This document shows, one piece after another, positions 39,535 to 51,059 of a stretch of DNA of 64,000 nt. The position numbers and the translations under genes were made by a program. This DNA comes from Brachypodius melanocephalos. Taxonomy: Eukaryota > Chordata > Aves > Passeriformes > Pycnonotidae. Location of the stretch: positions 10,397,256-10,461,255 of the forward strand of contig VZSR01000514.1 of the NCBI GenBank assembly GCA_013398615.1, read 5' to 3'. How positions within the stretch are numbered: the stretch's first letter is position 1; every line of letters starts with the position of its first letter. Under the pieces are notes generated by a model. The model had not been told where the DNA came from, ran no database searches, and saw only the letters and a program-made list of their open reading frames with translations.

Positions 39535-39747
39535 CCACAGAATACAGAATCATTTACCTTGGAAAACGTCTCTAAGATCATCAAGTCCAACCATTCCCCA
39601 GCACTGCCAAGGCCACCACGACCCCATGTCCCCAAATGCCACATCCACAGGGCTTTTCAATCCCTGCAGGGATGGGGAGTGCACCACTGCCCTGGGCAGC
39701 TGTGCCAGGGCTGGACAACCCTTCCAGTGAAGAAATTTTAATGTTTG
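39535..39747 (-). mobile_element. CR1 LINE 3' fragment, minus orientation
   Basis: 'gatcatcaagtccaaccatt', 'ccacatccacagggcttttc', 'cactgccctgggcagctgtg' and 'cccttccagtgaagaaattt' appear in the order of a reverse CR1 end. This is a different CR1 subfamily from the 25801 and 32494 copies. Confidence 0.85.
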
Positions 39748-39749
39748 GA

Positions 39750-42469
39750 GTGATCTGATTTCTCTGTAGCCATAAACATTTATACAGCACAGGCAGTGCT
39801 GTCTGCTATTTACAGGCTTCCATCCCAGTAAAAAGGATGTTCATGTTTCAGTGGGACTCCTCCTGTCAGAACAACTCCCACATGCTCTGTTATGGGTTAT
39901 GTCTGTTCTGCAAGCAACAGGACTCTGATGGTGGAGAGGGAAGTGCCACGTAATTTCAGGAGCACATGGAGTGGAAGAACAATTCAAAATCTTTCTCTTA
40001 TTAATATTTGATGTGTTGTTTGCTTTCATCTGTGCTGGAGAAATCAGAGGAGTTAAAAGAAGCAAAATTATTTAAACCCCGACTTTCCTGTCCTGAGGGA
40101 CTACAAAAACCGTTTTTCTTCCTTGATGTACCGAGTGAAGTCACTGACAGGTACTGCACTAGGGAGCAGAAACACTCTGTGCTTTTCAGTCTGTTATAAA
40201 AGGAGGAAATGCAAACCCAGCCAGGTCTGCAGCTGGCTCGTGGCTCCTGTGAATGCTGGTGACAGCTCACGTGTGAGCCAGGAAACAGCTGCACAGGAAC
40301 AGGGCAATGACACTTGTCAGGGTGCTGGTGACACCAAACTTCAGGCCCAGCTGGCTTGTTACTCTGCCCTCATCTGCTTTGGCTTTTATACTCTCCCTTC
40401 TGGAGTTATTTGTTGTTTTTCACCAGCTTATGGCTGAGTAAATCTGTGTGGAACTCCTGAGGACACAAACACCTTCTCTTTCACTGCTCTGGGCCCCTGC
40501 AATTCTCCCACTGCAATTGCACACAGGAAAGGATCCAGGGACAAACGTGGAGTCCTCCAGATCCTTTACATCCCATTTCATGCCCACATCCATCAAGAGA
40601 AATACACACAGAAATTCCACTGCCACTGCACTAAAGGGTTTCCAGGAAGCAGCACTGCAAACTTAAAAAAAAAAAAAAAAAATTTAAAAAAAAAATTGCA
40701 GGCAGATGGGAGCGTGTGTGAGAGCATAAAAAGGGCTGTCCCTGCATCTTCAGACAACAGATTGTTCCAAACCTCAGACCACCCTTGCTTTGGGAACAGC
40801 TACTTTTAAAAAAGCATTAATCACAGTCTTATCTCAGAAAATAAGGGATTCTTGCCTGACCTCCTTGTGGCAGCCAGAAACACACGTGAATCTCTCTGAA
40901 GACTGAGACAAAGCCTCAGCTTACACAGGTGTAGCCCAATGTCTGTTTAAACCCTGCTGAAACTTCACTGGCTCTGACACCCCCAGCCTCCCCCTGTAAA
41001 AGCAAGCCTTGGGTGTCTGCCTGTACACAGGACAGGAAAGTTGGACTCTTCCAGGAAATGCTGTGTTTTCATTCCTTAAAAAAAAAAAAAAATCCCCAAC
41101 AACTGCCTTCAGCCGATTTTTGCTCCCTGCACCTCGGGTGCCACCACCCATGGGTGTGGTCAGTGTCCAACCTTGCACTGGGGCTGCCACCTAAGCACCC
41201 AAACTCATCACCCTGACTAGGAATGCCAAGAGCAAACGCTGGAGTGTCCTTTCCCCTGCACAAAAGCTCCTCTGCCTTTTCCAGTGCCTTTTTAAAAGGC
41301 AGCTCTCTTCACATGCAATTGCCTTCTGGATCCTGTGGTGGGACTTCCCACACGCAAATTTTTTCCATTGTCCTTGGCAGCTGGAGGAGTCAAATGCCAA
41401 GTGGTGGAAGATATTTTCTACAGCCACAGCATCTGGCTTCCTGGCTGGTTGCTGGGTCAGTCGTGCTGTTGACTGTGGAGCTACCTCTGTTCCTGTTTGG
41501 AGTTTCAATCCATGGAGTTGCTCCATCCCCCATATGCTGCTTTCCTTTCTAACTTTCAACTGCTTTGAACATTTTTCCAGAAATTAATACTTCCTTGCAT
41601 CGTTTCCACATGGGTTCAAGATGAGAGAGTTCCCTGGAATGGTTTTTCTCTTCATGTTGGGAAGGTTCTGCAGAAATCCCCCAAGTTCATCCACGGTCAC
41701 ATTTATGATATTGCTGAGAGTTTTCCCATGGCTTTATGACAGATGGTATTTGCTTCAAAAACAACCACATTTTCTGTTAGCTCAGTGCTGCTCTGTGCTG
41801 GTGGTTTGTCTCCTTTGGAAAATTATGTGCCTTCCACTCCAAATCACTTTTTTATCTAAAACATTTAGAGTGTTGCTTTGTAGGAAGTGTATTAATTTGG
41901 TTTCTTCTAATTACTTGGAGGTACAACAGGCTGGTCCTCAATGGAAGGTAATTTAAACACAGAGTTTTTCATAAAACTGTGGGACACATCTCAGACAAGA
42001 GAGATGCATAAAGCCACTGACAATAAAACTACTTTGTTTCCTTTGAAGCAACCAAGGATCAGTAGGATCAGACTCAGCAATTTTGGTGGGGTTTAGTTGT
42101 TAATAAGTTTTGTATAAAACCAGATTCTCAGTGGGCTATAAATCAATATATCTTTATTGAGTCAAACGTAACAGCTCAACCAGTCCAGAATCCAGCCCAC
42201 TGCTTTCATATCTATTTGAGAAATATGGGAAGATAAGGCTGGGAACAAAGAAAAGAGGAAAAAACAACAGAAAGAGGAAGAAAAGTCTTTTGACAACATT
42301 AAAGTTCTGCTACCTGACAAGCAGTTCAAAGGCTGGTGATTTTTATCCATAAAGGAAAGCTGTCCTGCTGCTGCTGAGCTCAGCACTGCAGAGGGCACCC
42401 AGGAAAAGTAATTTCCCACTTGCTCCTAATTAAAATGAACATTTCTGCTCCTCTGCTAAAAAAGCAGCT
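39750..42469. other. Non-coding stretch, nothing recognised
   Basis: Overlapping frames on both strands (up to 122 codons), no domain, no clear repeat apart from the A-rich tract. Confidence 0.5.
40665..40696 (+). repeat. A-rich tract
   Basis: Two A runs split by TTT. Confidence 0.9.
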
Positions 42470-42682
42470 ATAAAGGGGCACCAGGAGCACTGACAAGCCA
42501 AAATACACAGTGAAGAGGGGGAAAGATAGCAGATAGTGACAGGACAAGGGGGACCAGTTTTAAACCAAAGGAGGAGAGATTTAGATTAGATATTGGGAAG
42601 AGATTCTTCCCTGTGAGGGTGGGGAGCCCTGGCACAGGGTGCCCAGAGAAGCTGTGGTTGCCCCATCCCTGAAGTCTCCATG
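42470..42682 (+). mobile_element. CR1 LINE fragment, plus orientation, lacking its 3' end
   Basis: 'agtgacaggacaaggggga', 'agatttagattagatattgg', 'ttccctgtgagggtgg' and 'ctggcacagggtgcccagag' match sense CR1. The match stops at 'ccccatccctg' before the terminal block. The missing end may be the fragment at 43691. Confidence 0.85.
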
Positions 42683-43690
42683 ACCTGAAAGAAATGAGTA
42701 AACAACTGTTAAATACCACAGTTCTTCAGCAGACAGGAATGAGCACATGAGAACTGAGGGCATAAATTAATGAAATGTCAGTATCTTGTTAATTATGCCC
42801 TAAGCCATGTATACTCCACAAATCAGGAGCTTTACAAACCTGCACAACTCTTCAGCATTGCAATCTTTTCTGGTTTATACTACATCAGGGGAAATTCTTT
42901 TTCAGGGATGTTTTCTTAGGTTGTTTTTTTTTTACAATATGTGGTTGTGGGTTACAATACCTAGGAAATTAAGGTTTATGCTACAATGTCAATGTTACCT
43001 CAGCTACAGAAGAGAAGATTGTACAATCTCAGAAGACCATCTGGCAAGAAATTGTTTTTGAAAGACATAAAAGCCAACAGATAGCACTGTTCATCAGCTT
43101 CACACCATCAGAAACCATCAGGTTTATCTTTGTACAGAGACCATCCGTGTCATCAGTCACACGATTCAGAGTGAGAAATATATAAAGATTCTGTTCACCG
43201 GCAATTACAGTTATAAAGACCAATAGAGAAATCATTTGCTGTGCTGTCAGCTCAGGGATTACAGATTTCATGTGAGGTTTTAGTGACCTTAGGGCATTAA
43301 AAGTGATATTCCTCTCAGCACAGTAGATTGAAAAGTATTGATGAGAGTCAAGATGAGAGAACAGCAGCTTGCTAAGACATTCCTCTGCCTCTGCCCATTT
43401 ACTGCTACATTAATCTTCCCTTGATCTATTAAATTCCATTTTCTTGGACATTTATTCTGGGGACATGTAGGAAACGAGCTGAGCCTATATCATCACGTCA
43501 GCTGGCACCCTAAAAGGACTCCAAAGCCATGAACCCAAAAGGAGAGGAAATATGTCACCTGGAAGTGCAGGATACGAGCTTTCCACCAACAAATGAGTGA
43601 GACTGTGACTTCCTTTTCCCCCAGTGGCCTTGGCATCAAGGCTTTTCACTAAAACTGAAAACATTTTCATTTTGTCAGGTTACAGATACA
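42683..43690. other. About 1 kb lying between two parts of what may be one CR1
   Basis: The flanking CR1 pieces are on the same strand and in consecutive order, so this segment could be a later insertion. I recognise no LTR, terminal repeat or coding sequence in it. Confidence 0.35.
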
Positions 43691-43755
43691 GTGGGAGGTG
43701 TCTCTGACCACGACTGGGGGTGGAATGAGATGATCTCCAAGGTCCCTTCCAACCC
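43691..43755 (+). mobile_element. CR1 LINE terminal fragment, plus orientation
   Basis: 'gtgggaggtgtctctgacc', 'ggggtggaatgagatgatct' and 'ccaaggtcccttccaaccc' form a sense CR1 terminal block. Same strand as the truncated copy about 1 kb upstream and roughly its continuation. Confidence 0.75.
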
Positions 43756-44592
43756 TCTGCAAGTGTGTGCTGCAAAGACCTTCAGAGAGAGAGTAAAAGA
43801 TACAAAAAAAAATTAATGTAAAAAAAAGATAGACCATAAGCAGTGTTTTACAAATACTGCAGGAGAGTGCTGCAAACAGCTTCTTTCAAAGCTTTCTGCA
43901 GGAAAAACCAGGAGGCCAAGTTCAAGCAGACGCAGAGAGTAGAGTGTGGATTTGTTTACCTGCTCTTGCACTGTAACTGATGGAAAATTAATTCACAGCT
44001 TTAGGACTGCAGCTTCAATATTAATTCTTCAAGAGATACTGCTTCTCTTGAAGAGATTCAGTCTGATTCAGCGGTCATAAGCTATTAGCCCTTAATGCCC
44101 CTCAAAATGTGCTCCTCAAGGCAGTGAATGAGTCACCTGCCTTGCTGAGATGACGAGCTGCGGCCATGGGTGGTCCCAGCAGGACTCAAGGACATTCCTT
44201 TCCATATCTTGGGGAAGAATTTATCATATCCCTGTCTGGAGGAACATAAACTCTTCTTTTGCTCCTCATTACAGCCCCCAAATCCCTGTATGACTGTTCA
44301 GCCTTCACAGCTGCATTTCACAGTAGACTGCACCACTTCTTCACCAAGCTGCAGATGAGCTTAGACTCCCCGAGTCACCAAAATTTCTGTGATGAAGTAT
44401 CAGCAGAGGGAAAGGTGAAAATAAATATCTGAAAATAAAACAGGCTTTCAGCTGGTTAGATTCCTCAGAATTTCATGTTTAACAGAACGAAAACTTTATT
44501 TAATTTCTTCTTCAGCGATGGCCAATGCTCAAAATTGTTCATAACTTTGTTGCTCACAGACCCCACTGAATGCTAAGGGGATGGAAGGAGCG

Positions 44593-44672
44593 GTGGAACT
44601 GGCAGTGCTGGGTTAATGGCTGGACTTCACGATTTTAGAAGTTTCTTCCAGCCTTAATGATTCTGATTCTAT
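44593..44672 (+). mobile_element. CR1 LINE 3' end, plus orientation
   Basis: 'ggtggaactggcagtgctgg', 'gttaatggctggactt' and 'cttccagccttaatgattct' are the sense 3' end of a second CR1 subfamily type. Confidence 0.75.
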
Positions 44673-47600
44673 CCCTGCTGAGCTTCGCTTGCCGCCACTG
44701 ACCCCATCCAACTCCCCAGCTCGGTGCACATCTGCAGCCCATTGGAGCAGCCTTTCTACTCTGCAGCTCATGGAAAATTGTTCTAATCCCAGCCAATGTT
44801 ACTGATAAAAGGATGAAGAAAAACACTGCAGAGTCCATAATCGAACTGGGATGGCTTTGAAGGTGCTACAGGTGCAAATGACAGCAGCCTCAAGCTCGGA
44901 GTTACAGCCCTCACCTCTGAGGGGAGGTGTGCATAGAAAAGGGTGGATGAACGCAGCATTTAGAGAACAAGAGGCACCTGCACTCAGCTGAACCACTCAG
45001 TTAACCAGATTTACCTGCCTGTGCATCTCATTTATTTTTCTTCCTTTGTGCTGCCTGATTTGTATTCCCCAGAAATAGTCACTCTTTAGGATTTAGAAAA
45101 TAATCTGCATGCTCTGGAGAAAATCACATTTTCTTTTTCATCTCTTTGTCTCCCTTGCTGTCAAAACCTTATTTTATGCCTTCCTCTTGCAATCCATTTT
45201 AACAATGGCAGTGGCACAGGCAATATTTCTCTGTGCTTGATGAACTGAGGGACACTTGCTTATATAACTGGGGGACAATGATTACGTCTGAGTCTTTGTG
45301 AAAGATTTGAGAGCGTAAGAGGAAAATGCTGTATCCCAGCAGCATATCACTTATCCTCACATAAAGACAACAGCTCTGCAAACCAAAGTCTTTCATCCAT
45401 ATTCAAAGTTAAAATCAAATAAACCAACACCTCAACGGAGGGAGTCCAGCCAGCCAGAGCTGCCTCTCACAGGATTATCAACTCTCCAAGTGGTGTTGTA
45501 CTCAATTTTCTTTATTCCAGTTAGGAAAGAGAAAAAAATGACTTCTTGCCAGTGTGATATTGGGTTAATGGATGTCTCAAAGCCCCTGGCTGTGATTCCT
45601 CCTGATCTTTCATGACATTTCTGGTGTAACACTCATATCTGTGCCAGAAGCAATGGGTCTAGCTGATAAAATACGATCCAAAAAGGAAATGCAGCCTTTC
45701 ACAATGTGACATGTACCTCAAAATCATTAAACCGAGCAACAAAAGCACATGGCCTAAATCCATTTTCCATTATTTCCACACATAATTGTGTTTATCCTCA
45801 GAAATCAGCTTGTACAATGTACCTAGCAGAAAGAAAGGCAGAGAACTGTCCACCATACATCACAAATGGAAGCGAGTTTATATTTCTACAATTTTGACTT
45901 AAAATTCTTTAACTGCAGCACTTCAGCTCACAAAGTTTTCAGCAGATTCCACCACTGGAACCAGTCATGATGCTGGGGAAGTTCCAGGGAAAGGATATGC
46001 AAATCTAGCCCAATTTTTTCATTATTCACTGCATTTTTGTAAAAGCCTGAGAAGAAGAGAGATTCCAGGAATATCCTTGTGCAGTGAAATTACGGGGCTG
46101 GTCCTTGTTAAGGGTACTGATGGGCGGTGGTGAGTGAGCACTGATTGTTGTTGCCTCTTACAATTTAAAAGATAGTTATTGCAGATGAATAATGCATGAC
46201 TCGGAATATCTTCCCGAGGCACTCGGAGCCCTGAGTTGAGATGCACAGCACAGGCACATTGCTGTGATTGCCTTCAGTGTGCCGCCTTATTGTTCTGAAA
46301 CACAGCATAATGATCCCCCTTAAAACATCAGTTTGTAAAGCTCACATCCAACAGGAGCGGGGAGGATTTGCATGAACGAACCTCTTACAGCTCCTGAGCC
46401 TCTCCAACACCTCAGACCAGGCTGATCATACTATCTGTTAGAACCAGGAAACACAATTTGGCTTTTTAGACAGAAATCATGTTCCTGCATCACCTCAAAG
46501 GCTGCTGCGTGTCCTCCTCTCGCTTTCCAAAGGTAATGGGTTATTGATCGCTGCTGATCAGGCAAATGTGCCCTCTGATGAATATGCAAACACAACTCCA
46601 GGAGTGCTCTGAGCATCACAATGCTTTCACCGTGTTACATGGCTGGGTTCCTCACCCCCACTATCCCGGGCTTTTTAAAAATGTCTCTCTTTGCAATCTC
46701 AGTTAAAAAGGATTAATTTATACTCCACTCAACATCCAAGAAATCACGTTGGAGACCGGAAATTCCTTTAAAATGCCACGTCAGCCCTGAAGCTTTGCTC
46801 TGCCCCTGCTCTTCTTACCAGACCTCCCCTCCAAAGGAGACACAACAGCCTGGATGATGCCTTATTGCAAGGGATTGGGATATTCAGCATCCCCCCATCT
46901 TCCTGCATGAAAACCTCTGCAGAACAGACAAAATCAAAGGGTCACCTTATTCCACTTTTAAACTTCTGGTCATGTGAGTGCTTCTCTTGACAATTCTATC
47001 TTCTTTTCTCAGTGTTTCTGATCAAGGGACAGGGCTTTCCTGATTCACAGCATTGGCATTGAGTGGTGCTTCAGGTTTGTACTTAAGACTCAGTAAGGTG
47101 GCTCCTCTTTAAATAATGGAGAATATTCTCTGACTTAAAATACCTTTTTCCTATGGGGAAGTTATCAGGGAGAACCAGGAAGAATTACAAAACTTAAAGC
47201 AATGTGTGCTTTCACTGACAGAGCCCTGAGACAGCACTCCCAAAATGTTCACTCTAGCTTATTCAACACAGGGAATTTTGGATAAGTAGGATTTCTATTA
47301 GTGTCTCAATTATGAACAGATACAAAGTCAGAAAACATTAAAAGCAGTTTCCCAGCTGTTTCAGCATAAACATTTCTTTGTAAATAAGGTGAATGTTATG
47401 TCAAAACAGCTGTGAAAGTGATTTTATTGAGTCACTGGGCACAGATACCATGTAACTTATCCTTTAATTACTCTGGAACTTTGCAGATTTTGCTAACAAA
47501 TAACTTGTGACAGTGGGATATTTATTGATTCCTACAGATTGCCGTGTAATTACCCTTAGAGAGCTTTGTGGTGTGTGCACTGTGGAACTGTTATGTCTTT

Positions 47601-48047
47601 ATTTTGGTACGTTGCAGTCCTAAATCTCTAAGGCATCCCTTCATTCACCACCACGCCTGGCAGCCTCTTTGCATTCATGTCAAGGGAGGCTGTCAGGGAG
47701 CAGACACAAATCCTAACACGTGTCTTCCCTAAAAGAATTGACTTTTGCTGTGTTTCTTATTACTCTTCTCCCTGAAGGGTAGTAGAAGTCTTTTAGATTG
47801 AAAACAACATCGTTGTGCCATGTGTGGAGAAAGCAGAGCTGGCTTCACAAGTGACTTTAGTGCTAACTGTGCCTCTGTTTAGGTGACAACAGCCTCCTTT
47901 TATAAGCTCTGTATATGAGGGACTAGGGCTGAGAGTCTGATTTCCACAGCAGTTAAATCGTGCCAATCACAGTACAAAACAAGCAGCTCAAAGCAGCAAG
48001 GACAAACCCCCTTGGTTCCAGCAGTGATATTTGGTGGCGGCACATTC
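44673..48047. other. Non-coding stretch, nothing certain
   Basis: No exon supported. A perfect octamer ATTTGCAT lies at 46366-46373 and a POU-like ATATGCAAA near 46582 in a repeat-free part. Confidence 0.45.
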
Positions 48048-48168
48048 AGAAAGTCATAAAATGGTCTCAGTTCCAAGGGACTTTAAAGCTCATCTCATTT
48101 CCACCCTCTGCCACTGGCAGGGACACCTTCCACTAAACCAGGTTACTCCAAGCCCTGTCCAGCCTTAA
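48048..48168 (-). mobile_element. CR1 LINE 3' fragment, minus orientation
   Basis: 'gtcataaaatggtctcagtt', 'gggactttaaagctcatctc', 'ggcagggacaccttccacta' and 'aaccaggttactccaagccc'. Reverse CR1 3' end. Confidence 0.85.
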
Positions 48169-48875
48169 AGTCCAGGTTTTCCTGGGAAGTTCCCAAGGAG
48201 AGTGAGTGACAGATGAAGCCATCACTGGTTTTTGTGGATATGCCAGGGCCAAACTCCTCCCCTGGGGTGTGTCAGGAGAGCTCCATCCCACCACAGTAAG
48301 TGATATGAGGGTCTCAAGTACTCTGCAGGTCAATAGCAGCTCTGGTGCTTTTAAAGAAAAACATGTTCTTCTATCCAGCATTTCTGCTCCCTGACATGAA
48401 GGGTCGTGAGACTGCTGTGCCTTATTTGTGTCCGTGTCATTTTGATGTTAAAAGTTCAGAAGCAGCTGCTGTTGGTGCTCCTGAAAAAAATTGGAAAATA
48501 TGGGGCCCTGGAGCAAAAGTAGATGGGAAATTACAAACAAACTTGTGAGAAGACTGCAGTGTGAAAGGTATCATGATGTTCTTTGATGGTCTGGGAACTG
48601 ACTGAAACTTTTAATAAAGAAATTTCTATGACGAATTCTTCAGTAGCTCTTCAAAATCAAGCTGTCCTTTATTGCTGTTTTTTACTTCATATTACTTTTT
48701 CATTCACTTCTTAGTGTTATGGCTTGCAGTGGGAATATTTTCCATTAGAAATTTGGTATTAATTTATTGTGGATATTCTTCAACTGTTCCTAATGAGATA
48801 CTCATTCATTAAAGCTTTCATGGGAATGACCATTATGCATTCAGCTAAGGGAAGTCCTGTGAAGTGACACCAGTA

Positions 48876-48946
48876 TTATTTAGTCAGAATAATTACTGAC
48901 ACTCCAGGAGGACATTGGAGTGTCAGTAATTATTTTGACTAAATAA
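48876..48946. repeat. Near-perfect inverted repeat: 31-bp arms, 9-nt loop
   Basis: The arm at 48876-48906 pairs with 48916-48946 with a single mismatch (G at 48887 against T at 48935, which can wobble in plus-strand RNA). The spacer is ggaggacat. Size and shape resemble a microRNA precursor, but a fold-back transposon remnant is equally possible. Confidence 0.85.
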
Positions 48947-49230
48947 ACCACACTGTGTAAGGCACAATGTCCTGTAATAATAAAAACTTTATTCCTGATC
49001 AAATGTTATTTGTTGGTCCCCTGATTGTTATCCATGATGTTTCTTTTCCAGTCAAACTAGAGATACATAGCTTCAGCTTTGGGTCAGCTTTGCCCAGAAA
49101 AAAATCAGGAAAAAAGAAAGAGAAAAAAAGTCTCACTTGCTTTTTAGCTGGCTGCATGTTTCCTAGAAATCTTAAGTAAATTATTTTCATGCTGTAGTAA
49201 TTCTCTTTATTTACAATGCCCTGGTAAAAG

Positions 49231-49383
49231 AGACCAGAGGAGGCCATGAAGATGCTCCAAAGGATGAAGCATCTCTGCTACAAAGGCAGGCTTGGGAGGT
49301 GTTCACCTGGAAAAGGATCCAGGGGCACCTTAGAGCTTCTCCAGTGCCTAGAAGGGCTCCAAGAGAGGCTTTGGACAAGGGCT
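49231..49383 (+). mobile_element. CR1 LINE fragment, plus orientation
   Basis: 'agaccagaggaggccatgaa', 'gatgctccaaaggatgaagc', 'ttctccagtgcctagaaggg' and 'gagaggctttggacaagggc' match the sense internal 3' region of CR1. Terminal part absent. Confidence 0.75.
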
Positions 49384-50882
49384 TTCAAAATTTGTATGTA
49401 ACTGGCCTAAACCTGATCATCAGGTCACTGGCAGCAAAGATCAAACGAAGCATTTTTTAACATCTAAGTCTCTTGACTGTTCATTTTTAACTGGCCTCAT
49501 CACCCATGAGCAACATTTCTGCTCACAACTGATTACAGGCCAGCCCTGAGCAGAATGAGAGTGGGTTTTGAGGAGATCAAGCAACAATTGATAGATCAAG
49601 ACTGGGAATAAGCCCTCTTTTATCTAGAAAAGCTGTATTGGAAATAATTGGAAAAAATGGATTTTATTACTTTCCCAGAGGAGACGATTAGGGAACCTGA
49701 AGGCAAAGGCTGCTCTATGGAATGAATTATTTGAATTTTAACTGAAAATGCTGAGGCTCAAATGAAAATCCATTTTAGACAGCAGGAGAGAGTTTGTCCA
49801 TTTTTTTAAACTGTTTTTACTATTTGTAGTAAATATATTTGCATAATTCGTACATCCAAAGTATCCCAACTGGGACTAATTATCCACTGTGTTAGACAAC
49901 ATACAAACACTCAACAGAGCCAACCTCTGATCTGGGAGTCACAATCCACTGCTCAGTTTCAGCAAACAACACTTGATAAGCCAAAGTGTTCATTCTCTTT
50001 TCTCTTTTTGCCCCCATTTATTAAAAGGGGCTCTCAGCCAAACCCTCAGTAGCCCTTTCAGAAGGCAGAAGAACAAGGAAATATTGTGCCCTGGTTAGTG
50101 CAGAGGGCTGGGGTTTGCAAATCAAAGCCAAGTCTCTATACTCTGGAGCAGACTTTATGTCTGACAAGAAGCAGTTCAGCTCCTCTGTGCCTCCAACAAC
50201 CTGTTTGTAAAAGGGCAGCAGCACTCCCCAACCTCTTAGGGAGAGAGAAAGCATTAATATTTGTAAAGAAATTCCTAGAAGAATTTAAGAGATTAATATT
50301 TTAGGATTCTGTCACCCTGGGACTAGAACTACATGAGGTGGTCATTGGGCGCAGTTTTGTTTCCTCATGGAAGCACAAAGATTGATGATTTCCCATACTA
50401 AAACTCAGCACTTTAAAGGTTGGATGTGCTTCTCCAGCCAGCTTTGCTGTCCCTGATAAAGTCCCTGTTTGTAAGTGCCTGTTCCTGACTCGCCATCAGA
50501 TGCACAGTGCAACTCCACTGCCTCTAACCCCCCACACAGTCATAAAACCTGGGCTGGTGTTCAAATCCAACTCCACATCATAAGCTGAACCATCAAGAGG
50601 AAAATGCCAGCCATAAAACTTGTGGAGTTCCAGCTTCTGGGAGGCTGCAACACTCAATGTTCCAACTGCTTGTTGAGGTCAGGAATGAAAAATGAGCCAA
50701 TGAGGATTTTTATCAAATGCACCACCAGCTCTCTGGAATGGATTTGTCCTTTTTGCTCACAAAGGGCAGAGCCTCGCTGCAGGAGCATTTTTACCCCTTA
50801 TGTGGCCTCCTGTTTTCTGCTTCTTACCTGAGGATACCAATTTCATATCCTGGTTCTGAACCAACCTCTAGCACTATAAAAT

Positions 50883-51059
50883 GTGCCAGAACAGGCTCCC
50901 TAGGGAACGGGCACATCCCCAGGGCTGCCACAGCTCCTGGAGGGTTTGGACAATGCGCTCAGGCACAGGGTGGGATTGTTGGGGTGTCTGTGCAGGGCCA
51001 GGAGCTGGACTGATGATCCCTGTGGGACCCTTCCAACTTAGGATATTCCATGATTCTAC
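50883..51059 (+). mobile_element. CR1 LINE 3' fragment, plus orientation
   Basis: 'gaacaggctccctagggaac', 'gctcctggagggtttggaca', 'ggactgatgatccctgtggg' and 'cccttccaacttaggatatt', ending in 'ccatgattctac'. Sense CR1 terminus with its tail. Confidence 0.85.
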
